From Deltaproteobacteria bacterium (GTDB taxonomy: Bacteria; Desulfobacterota; Desulfarculia; Adiutricales; Adiutricaceae): 11,852 bases of DNA. Below are positions 6,459-11,852 of this stretch, in pieces (within the stretch, counting starts at the first letter, position 1; each line of letters starts with the position of its first letter). Under the pieces are notes generated by a model. That model saw only the letters and a list, made by a program, of their open reading frames with translations. It was not told the origin of the DNA and searched no databases. A program made the position numbers and the translations under genes. The stretch lies in contig JAITJT010000244.1 in the NCBI GenBank assembly GCA_031278795.1, positions 1 through 11,852 of the forward strand. The letters run 5' to 3'.

Positions 6459-8423
6459 TTAGCGCTTTGGGCCCTTTCCCTGCTGGGAGAGGCGGATCAT
6501 GTCGGCCACCTCATAGGCGGCGTTGGCCTGGGAGAGTTTTTTCTGCTCCTTGAGGATGTCGCCTAGGACCTTGTGGGCGGTGTAGCTCTTGGGGGCGAGC
6601 CTTGTGGCCAGCTGGGCCTCGGCTAGGGCGGCCATGTTGTTACTCATGCGTTGATAGCAGAGGGCTAGCCACATGTGTGGCTCGGCTATGTCGTGTTTTA
6701 CGGATATCAAGCGTTTTAAAAGAGAGACGGCCTCCTTGTAGCGGTACTCGTTGTAGAGGATTTTGGCCTTGGTGATGATTAGCTCTCCGTGGTAGGGCCA
6801 GTGGGCGAGACCGCGGTCCAGCCACTCGGTGGCCTCCTTGTTTTCCCCTATGCTGAAGAGGTATTTCATGAAGGTCACCACCTCCCGGTGGTCCGGGTCC
6901 TCCATGAGGCCAATGGCGAGGGTGTTGGCCAGATCCTGGGCCTTGGTGGCCTCGTCGGTTTGTCCCAGATCCGTAAGCACACCGGCCATGAGTCCCATGG
7001 GCCTTGGATCCCTGGGGTGCTTCAAGGTTAGTTTTTTATAGATCTGGAAGGCCTCCTCGTAATGGTGGTTGCGGCGGTAGAAATCCCCCAGCTTGTACTG
7101 GAGTTCCTCGTTGTCTGGCTCAATGGCCAGAACCTCCTGGAAATACCTTAAGGCCTCCGGATAGTTTCCCTGCTTCTGGTAGAGGTTGAAGAGCCTCCAG
7201 CGAATGCCGCTGTTCTCAGGGGAAAGGGTCGCGGCCGTGCGCAAATAGCCAAGGCCGTCCTCCATCTTGCCTTCCTTGATGCAGAGCTCGCCCATGGCCA
7301 TGTTGGCGTTTATGTCTTGGGAGTTTTCCTTTAAGCGGCCCATGAGCCTGCCCCAGCGGATGAGCTTCTCGCCAGCGGGAACCTTGCCTAGCTTAACGTC
7401 AAGGTTCCCCTTGAGGATGTAGAACTCGTGGTCGTCCGGGTGCTGGAGGAGTCCGGCCTCATAGACCTGGAGCATCTTCTTGGTGGCCCTAAGCTCGGCG
7501 TAGACCTCGCCCATGCCCTTGAGGAGGTTGGAGTTGTTGGGGGAATAGAAGTGGGCTATCAATACCGGCTCCAAAAGGGATGCGGCCATCTTGGCCTGCT
7601 TCTTGGATACCAGGGCCTGGGCCAGGGCGTTGGCGGCTTCTAGGTCGTCCCGGTTGTTTACCAGGCGCTCCAGGGAATCGGCTATGGTGAACTCGCGGTT
7701 GGCCTCCTCGGTCAGGCCCATACGGAAATACACCCTACCCAGGCCGTCATAGGCGCTTATGGTTAGCGGCCTTAAAAAGAGAATGTCGCGGTACCACTTG
7801 ATAGCGTCCGCGTAGCGGCCCTTGGCCGCCAAATTCTGGGCCCTCCTTAGCATGCTGGCGGGTTTTCTCTGGAAGCCCAAACTCGCCAGGATCATGTCAA
7901 AGATGTCCTCCAAGGGGGGAATGCGCCTCCAGAGCCTGGCGATTCCTCCAAAGAAAGCGCTCATGCCCCGGTGGAAGGTCCCTTGGGGGGCTGTTTCCGG
8001 AGAGCTCCCCGGTGGGGTTAGATCCAAGTCGTTAACAGAGTCCGATCCGCTGTGGATGGTGGTGGAGATTGCACCTTCATTTCCACTAGCCTCCTCGTCC
8101 GCGGCCTGGGCCGCGGCCTTGGCGCCCTCCCGGGCGCCTTCCCTGGCGGCCTCTTTCACCGCCTCCTTAGTCTCTTCCTCTTGCTCCTTGGCCTTGGCAT
8201 CCTCCTTCATCTTCTCGGCGAAGGTCTTAAGCTGCGAGGTGGCGGCCATGGAGGGGGGAGGCTCGTCCTCCACCTGGGGGATGAGGCTCTTGGGGCCCAC
8301 GTTGTCGTCGCTGAAGACGGAGTTTCCCAATATGCCCGAGCTACTTAGACTGGGATCGGGCGGCTCGTCCAGGGGCAAGGGCCGGGGCGGGTCTATCTTT
8401 TTCTTTTGGGGGGTGTCTGCCAT
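6459..8423 (-). CDS. Large tetratricopeptide-repeat protein (cytoplasmic)
   Basis: The 654-aa protein has no signal peptide or clear membrane span. Residues 1-60 are proline- and acid-rich and probably disordered. Residues about 65-110 are a charged, Ala/Glu/Lys-rich likely coiled coil containing repeated REGA words. Another flexible stretch follows, then a short amphipathic piece (IARLWRRIPPLEDIF, 161-175). From about 190 to 645 helical repeats of TPR type are visible, with signatures such as KGRYADAIKWYRDIL, QGNYPEALRYFQEVLAIEPDN and EYRYKEAVSLLKRLI. TPR arrays bind partner proteins; no enzymatic domain is seen, so the partner is unknown. No clear Shine-Dalgarno precedes ATG 8423. The gene lies 113 bp after the YjbQ-family gene on the same strand and may share its transcript. 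It ends just beyond a strong terminator. Confidence 0.88.
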   Translation of the reverse strand: MADTPQKKKIDPPRPLPLDEPPDPSLSSSGILGNSVFSDDNVGPKSLIPQVEDEPPPSMAATSQLKTFAEKMKEDAKAKEQEEETKEAVKEAAREGAREGAKAAAQAADEEASGNEGAISTTIHSGSDSVNDLDLTPPGSSPETAPQGTFHRGMSAFFGGIARLWRRIPPLEDIFDMILASLGFQRKPASMLRRAQNLAAKGRYADAIKWYRDILFLRPLTISAYDGLGRVYFRMGLTEEANREFTIADSLERLVNNRDDLEAANALAQALVSKKQAKMAASLLEPVLIAHFYSPNNSNLLKGMGEVYAELRATKKMLQVYEAGLLQHPDDHEFYILKGNLDVKLGKVPAGEKLIRWGRLMGRLKENSQDINANMAMGELCIKEGKMEDGLGYLRTAATLSPENSGIRWRLFNLYQKQGNYPEALRYFQEVLAIEPDNEELQYKLGDFYRRNHHYEEAFQIYKKLTLKHPRDPRPMGLMAGVLTDLGQTDEATKAQDLANTLAIGLMEDPDHREVVTFMKYLFSIGENKEATEWLDRGLAHWPYHGELIITKAKILYNEYRYKEAVSLLKRLISVKHDIAEPHMWLALCYQRMSNNMAALAEAQLATRLAPKSYTAHKVLGDILKEQKKLSQANAAYEVADMIRLSQQGKGPKR

Positions 8424-8536
8424 GGTAGTGCGGGATGGCGGCGGGTTTTAAGCGGCCGCTCTTTCTCTTTGGTTTTTCTTTTAAGGTGAGGTTTATCGCC
8501 TCTCCCTGGAGTGGCTTATGCAATAAAGCTGCCAAA

Positions 8537-8953
8537 TTACTCACCGATAATTTTGATGAGCACCCTTTTCTTTCTCAATCCGTCGAACTCACCGTAGAAG
8601 ATCTGCTCCCAAGGCCCTAAATCCAGCTCCCCCTCGCTTATGGCTACCACCACCTCCCTTCCCATTACCTGCCTCTTCAAATGGGCATCTCCGTTGTCCT
8701 CGTAACCGTTGTGCTGGTACTGGGAGTGGGGTTTCTCCGGGGCCAGCTTCTCCAGCCAGTTCTCAAAATCCGCGTGCAGGCCTTTCTCGTCGTCGTTTAT
8801 GAAGACAGACGCTGTAATATGCATGGCGTTTACCAAGACCAGCCCCTCATAGACCCCTGACTCGGACACGGCGTCTCTCACCTGGGTAGTGATGTTTCGG
8901 TACTCTCGCCTGGACTGGGTCTCGAACCACAGCTCTTTACGATAGCTTTTCAT
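8537..8953 (-). CDS. yjbQ: YjbQ / UPF0047 family protein
   Basis: This 138-aa protein covers the usual full length of the YjbQ/UPF0047 (COG0432) family. Landmarks are [13 protein letters not shown] (42-54), [13 protein letters not shown] (60-72), YQHN (79-82), [13 protein letters not shown] (86-98) and the C-terminal [17 protein letters not shown] (109-125). His45, His60, His81, Asp89 and His91 make up the conserved polar cluster expected to bind a metal or ligand. Family members form trimers, and the E. coli protein has been linked to weak thiamine phosphate synthase activity; the true physiological role is unsettled. ATG 8953 has GGAG 6 nt upstream on the minus strand. A possible minus-strand promoter is TTGAAA (9057 to 9052) with CATAAG (9033 to 9028), 18-bp spacer. 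The TPR gene follows downstream. Family assignment is firm; the biochemical role is not. Confidence 0.92.
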   Translation of the reverse strand: MKSYRKELWFETQSRREYRNITTQVRDAVSESGVYEGLVLVNAMHITASVFINDDEKGLHADFENWLEKLAPEKPHSQYQHNGYEDNGDAHLKRQVMGREVVVAISEGELDLGPWEQIFYGEFDGLRKKRVLIKIIGE

Positions 8954-9362
8954 CTTAAACTCCAGAAATATTATGGAATTTAGAACCTATGCGGAATATT
9001 TCCCTTATTTTCTATGCACTTTAGGCTCTTATGATTCTCTCTATAGGATTATTTCAATATTGTCATTATAGCCCTTGCATTTGCTTTTTTCAAAAAACGC
9101 GTGATTTTTGGCTTAGGGGAATTACGGCGTTTAGGCTTAAGTTTCAAAGGGTGTCAGGTGTAGAATGGCTAAAGCATAGCTATGAACTCGTGTTTCAGAG
9201 CTTTCAAGTTTTTGTAAAAAGGGCTAAAATGCTTATCGCCTCCTTTAACTTGAGCTCAAAGCCTAAGACCCTCATATATGGAAGTATTATTTCATATCTA
9301 CTAGATATATTGTGGAAGCCACAGCTTTAGCTGAGGCGTTTAACCCATCACTTAGGTAAAAA
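8954..9362. other. Divergent intergenic region with operator-like palindromes
   Basis: This AT-rich region separates the divergent yjbQ and membrane-protein genes and should contain promoters for both. Two palindromes stand out: TTGAGCTCAA at 9250-9259, and ATATCTA-C-TAGATAT at 9294-9308, 55 bp before the start codon of the membrane-protein gene. A 99-codon open frame (9031-9330) exists, but it lacks a ribosome binding site and has no recognisable features, so I do not count it as a gene. Confidence 0.55.
9294..9308. promoter_or_regulatory. 15-bp palindrome, possible operator
   Basis: ATATCTA (9294-9300), a single C, then TAGATAT (9302-9308) form perfect 7-bp arms. It lies upstream of the membrane protein and solute-binding protein pair. 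A regulatory role is inferred from symmetry and position only; AT-rich palindromes also arise by chance. Confidence 0.3.
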
Positions 9363-9746
9363 TTGGAACAAACCTTGCACCTTCTTGAAATGACACCACG
9401 TGAGCTCCGGAAGCTCACTCGCTTCGCCAGATGGCATCTGTCCTACATGGCGCTCATAGCGCTATTCTTCTCGCTTCTCTATATAACTGACACCTTCAAA
9501 TCCAGCGTCTTTCTCCGCGAGAAGTTCATTTTTCTGGTGATAGCCCCCATCTCCACCATTGTCTTTGTTCTCTTATCCCCCTGGAAGGGCCAGTGGAAAG
9601 AGGCCATAATAGCTATGTACAACCGCCTGGAGGGGCAAGAGGTCTTTTTGGCCATGGGGGCCATAGTGTTTATCTTCGGGTTTTTCTTCTATTCAGTTCT
9701 CATCTGGGGTTTGGGGGCGCTCGTCCCGTCCCTCTTCTATATGTGA
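9363..9746 (+). CDS. Small membrane protein of unknown function, three predicted helices
   Basis: The 127-aa protein is very hydrophobic, with likely membrane helices at about 25-42, 55-72 and 94-120 separated by short charged segments (DTFKSSVFLREK; KGQWKEAIIAMYNRLEGQE). I recognise no family. The chosen start is TTG 9363, with AGG (9354-9356) 6 nt upstream. An ATG at 9390 would remove nine residues but has no ribosome binding site. The stop at 9744-9746 is only 23 bp before the solute-binding protein gene, and an AAGGAG overlaps and follows the stop, so the two genes are probably co-transcribed. A role as partner or membrane anchor for that periplasmic protein is a guess. It is too small and lacks the motifs to be an ABC permease. 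Confidence 0.72.
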   Translation: MEQTLHLLEMTPRELRKLTRFARWHLSYMALIALFFSLLYITDTFKSSVFLREKFIFLVIAPISTIVFVLLSPWKGQWKEAIIAMYNRLEGQEVFLAMGAIVFIFGFFFYSVLIWGLGALVPSLFYM

Positions 9747-9769
9747 AGGAGCCCCACAATCAATGAACT

Positions 9770-11377
9770 ATGACCTTTTCCACAAAGCTCAGCTTAGTCA
9801 TCTTGTTGATACTTACTTCCACCCTCTTGGGGGCAGGGCCCCTTTACTCTGACACCCTGAGGCTCATCTACCCGGAGGCCCCCAAGTCCCTTGACCCCCA
9901 CCAGTACCCTCCCGATCCCAACGCCTATCCCATCATCATGAACACCTACCGCAGGCTCTTCGACCTTGCGGACCAAAGCTCCAATCTGGAGTCCACCTCC
10001 TCTATCGCCAGGACCTACCGGGTCTCGGACGACGGGCTCATGTACACCATCATCATGCGAGAGGACGAGAGCTTCGCGGATGGTACTCCCATCACCCCGG
10101 AGGCGGTCTTGTTCTCCTTCGACAGGCTCATGGCAACTGAAGCCGGAAAGGCCCTCTTTCCCTATCTTAGGTTCATGCGCATTGACGGCCCCTTCACCTT
10201 TGTGATGATCTTGGAAAAACCCTGGCCTCCCTTCCTATCCTCCCTCACCTTGCCCCAAGCTTCCATAATAAGCCCCATATTGGCCGGCATGCCCAAGGAC
10301 CACCTCAGAACCAACTCTTTAGGATCAGGCAGGTACATTGTGGATCTCTATGAGGCCCCTGGGAGGATAACCTTACGCAAAAGGCCGGATCTATCCCAGT
10401 CCAGCTCCCCGGATCGAGTGGAGTTCTATTACGAAAAGGATTCAGCTAAGCGTCTTAGCCTGTATGCGGAAAAAGATGCCCAGATAGCCCTCTTGGACCC
10501 ACCGGTCACTCAAGCCGTACCGGAAGGGTCCTCTCTAAGGACCGTTGGCACCTGGACCTCTAGGTATTTGGCCTTCAATCTGGAGAGCTCTTATCTTAAG
10601 ACCCTGGAGGCCAGGGAGGCCCTGGCCCTCATGGCTGAGTATTCTTTCTCCTCTATGCCCCTAAGATCCCAAGGGCTTCTTCCCAGGGGTTTCCAGGGGG
10701 CGCCAGCGGCGCCCCCCTCCTCCAGGCTGGAAATGGTGACAGCCGAGGAGAGGGCCAGGGAGATGCTCAAAGAGACGGGTCTCCCCAAGACTCCCCTGCG
10801 CCTGGTGTATAGGGACTCTGACAAGTTTGGCTACCGGGACGCGAGCTACCTCTGTGAGCGCTTCCACTCCATAGGCGTTCCGGTGAACGCCATTGCCCTC
10901 AAAGGGAGAGACGGTGACGGCATCATGGAAAAGGGGGACTATGACATCTACCTGGGCACCAGGCACCCGGAGATTCCCTCGTCCGAGATGTGGCTGGGGA
11001 AGTTTCTAGACTCCAGGGCGCGCGCGGACTCCAATCCGGCCCGCTACAAAAACAAGGTGGCCGATAGCCAGATAGACTCCTTTGATGCCTCTCTCACCAG
11101 GCCGGAGCGGGAGAACCGCGTGAAATCCTTAACCTCGCTCGCCTCACGCGAGCGGCCTTATGTGCTCTTGTACCAAGAAGAGGATCTGTTCCTGGTGGAT
11201 AGGAGGCTATCCGACGTGACACCGCACCCCATGTGGCCCCTCTACTGGCCCTTCGAGAAGGTGAATCTTAATCCCTTCCGTCAGAGCGTACCTGATGGGC
11301 CCAAGCCCCCTCCGGTGGAAGCTACCCCAGAGCCCGTGAGGGATTTTGACGAAAGCGTGGCGGAGTATTATGAGTGA
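9770..11377 (+). CDS. ABC-type extracellular solute-binding protein, family 5 (peptide/nickel type)
   Basis: SBP family 5 proteins capture peptides, nickel or other small ligands in the periplasm and hand them to an ABC importer. The 535-aa protein starts with a Sec signal (MTFSTKLSLVILLILTSTLLG, cleavage probably near residue 27) followed by TLRLIYPEAPKSLDPHQY, the typical family opening. SDDGLMYTIIMREDESFADGTPITPEAVLFSFDRL (86-120) is the most diagnostic segment, and GSGRYIVDLYE (186-194 area) is also typical. The C-terminus has a proline-rich tail (509-535) beyond the usual fold. No permease or ATPase genes lie nearby here, so it may be an orphan or serve a remote transporter. ATG 9770 is the first possible in-frame start because TGA occurs at 9764-9766. 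The nearest Shine-Dalgarno, AAGGAG at 9746-9751, is 18 nt away, unusually far. Ligand unknown. Confidence 0.87.
   Translation: MTFSTKLSLVILLILTSTLLGAGPLYSDTLRLIYPEAPKSLDPHQYPPDPNAYPIIMNTYRRLFDLADQSSNLESTSSIARTYRVSDDGLMYTIIMREDESFADGTPITPEAVLFSFDRLMATEAGKALFPYLRFMRIDGPFTFVMILEKPWPPFLSSLTLPQASIISPILAGMPKDHLRTNSLGSGRYIVDLYEAPGRITLRKRPDLSQSSSPDRVEFYYEKDSAKRLSLYAEKDAQIALLDPPVTQAVPEGSSLRTVGTWTSRYLAFNLESSYLKTLEAREALALMAEYSFSSMPLRSQGLLPRGFQGAPAAPPSSRLEMVTAEERAREMLKETGLPKTPLRLVYRDSDKFGYRDASYLCERFHSIGVPVNAIALKGRDGDGIMEKGDYDIYLGTRHPEIPSSEMWLGKFLDSRARADSNPARYKNKVADSQIDSFDASLTRPERENRVKSLTSLASRERPYVLLYQEEDLFLVDRRLSDVTPHPMWPLYWPFEKVNLNPFRQSVPDGPKPPPVEATPEPVRDFDESVAEYYE
10696..10716. repeat. Perfect 9-bp all-GC hairpin inside the solute-binding protein gene
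   Basis: GGGGGCGCC (10696-10704), loop AGC (10705-10707) and GGCGCCCCC (10708-10716) form a perfect stem with only G and C. It encodes part of QGAPAAPP (309-316), a Pro/Ala-rich stretch that looks like a surface loop. A three-base loop is also found in the hairpin at 1978-2004. Confidence 0.8.
11136..11154. repeat. Perfect 7-bp hairpin inside the solute-binding protein gene
   Basis: CGCTCGC (11136-11142), loop CTCAC and GCGAGCG (11148-11154) form a perfect stem within the codons for LTSLASRERP. It is the third compact GC-rich hairpin seen inside a gene for an exported protein in this window. Confidence 0.7.
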
Positions 11378-11698
11378 TCTCTGTGATAAAGAAATTTTTT
11401 ATTCTCTATGAAAAAGACAAGCAAAAGATTTGCCAGTTGTGTTCATAAAGCTCTATGATAGCGAGAAGGGCTCGTTAGTTTGAAGAAATAATTTTTTAGA
11501 AATGCTATCGCATTTGCAAAAATAATTTTGGAAAGAAACTAAAAAACAAAGCTTTCTTTTGCATGTTTCAGGCGGGAAATCTAATTTTGAGAGCGCAACT
11601 CTAGGGTGTCCCTTTGCGACCTTAGATCAAAGGCTCAGGCCTTAGCCGCGCCCTTTTACCTTGGCTTAATTTACGCTATATGTGGATATAATTTTAAA
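11378..11698. other. Non-coding AT-rich region after the solute-binding protein gene
   Basis: No credible gene is present. A T-run follows the stop codon closely (near 11391-11401) but only a weak AT stem precedes it. A short stem AAGGC-TCAG-GCCTT is at 11630-11643. The region ends with a promoter-like sequence listed separately. Confidence 0.5.
11661..11692 (+). promoter_or_regulatory. Candidate promoter near the right edge
   Basis: A consensus TATAAT is at 11687-11692. The best -35 match, TTGGCT at 11661-11666, is 20 bp away, longer than ideal. Transcription would begin near 11699 and lead into the structured segment at the right edge, so it may serve a gene beyond the window. Confidence 0.4.
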
Positions 11699-11852
11699 AG
11701 ATAGCTATTAGTAGGGGTTTTTGGCCTGTTAAGGCCCATAGACCCACCAATGCCTAAAAAGGCCTAACCGCAAGCTAGCGCCGTTTGGGGGGATCTGGTG
11801 GGAAAGCTAAAAAAGCCTAAAAAATGTCCATTAATGGACTTTATATTTTAAT
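11699..11852 (+). ncRNA. Possible structured leader or small RNA (unclassified)
   Basis: Several complementary segments are packed into about 140 nt. They are GGCCT/AGGCC (11723-11727 with 11732-11736), an enclosing CCCACCA/TGGTGGG helix (11743-11749 with 11796-11802), a GCCT-AAAA-AGGC hairpin (11752-11763) inside it, and GTCCATTAATGGAC (11826-11839) followed by TTTATATTTTA. The last could be a weak terminator or attenuator. I compared it mentally with common riboswitches, tmRNA, RNase P RNA and SRP RNA and found no match. It may be just the untranslated leader of the next gene. The right end is cut by the window. Confidence 0.3.

Noticed and set aside
7822..8451. Long plus-strand frame (209 codons) opposite the TPR gene
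   Set aside because: It is antisense to a well-supported TPR protein; its Ser/Ala/Leu-rich content mirrors the Pro/Glu/Ala-rich coding strand and no start signal is evident.
9031..9330. Plus-strand 99-codon frame in the divergent intergenic region
   Set aside because: It has no Shine-Dalgarno, no recognisable motif and AT-driven residue content, and it overlaps the expected promoter region of yjbQ.
11699..11852. A c-di-GMP riboswitch or another common RNA class
   Set aside because: The conserved core sequences of these classes are not present; only generic stems are visible.

Overview
The window looks like a stretch of chromosome from a diderm (Gram-negative type) bacterium. It encodes a periplasmic lytic transglycosylase, two lipoproteins with Sec/lipobox signals and an ABC-type periplasmic binding protein. 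A deltaproteobacterial (Desulfobacterota-like) origin is my guess from the short SerA, the AGG-rich Arg codon use and the gene mix; no marker here proves it.

Left part (1-3977, all + strand): the 3' half of serC (phosphoserine aminotransferase); a 392-bp gap with a hairpin, five tandem 12-bp repeats and a cluster of GCGCAT motifs; a short-form serA (3-phosphoglycerate dehydrogenase without an ACT domain); and, 12 bp later, a large Slt-type lytic transglycosylase. serC and serA catalyse consecutive steps of serine synthesis.

Centre (3978-6458): an A-rich, low-GC block that looks unlike its surroundings. It begins with about 730 bp of non-coding DNA holding a sigma70-like promoter flanked by an inverted repeat and a run of A-tracts with a 41/42-bp direct repeat. 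Then come two tandem, clearly paralogous small lipoproteins of unknown function and a 170-aa protein that looks like the DNA-binding half of an IS630-type transposase without its DDE catalytic half. A strong bidirectional terminator (6392-6428) closes the block. This accessory islet is the most likely place for something undescribed.

Right part: on the - strand, a YjbQ/UPF0047 family gene followed by a 654-aa cytoplasmic TPR protein. Diverging from them on the + strand are a small three-helix membrane protein and a family 5 (peptide/nickel-type) solute-binding protein with no permease or ATPase genes in view. The last 475 bp are non-coding, with a consensus -10 box followed by several potential RNA stems, possibly the leader of a gene beyond the window.

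No rRNA, tRNA, CRISPR array or complete insertion sequence was seen.
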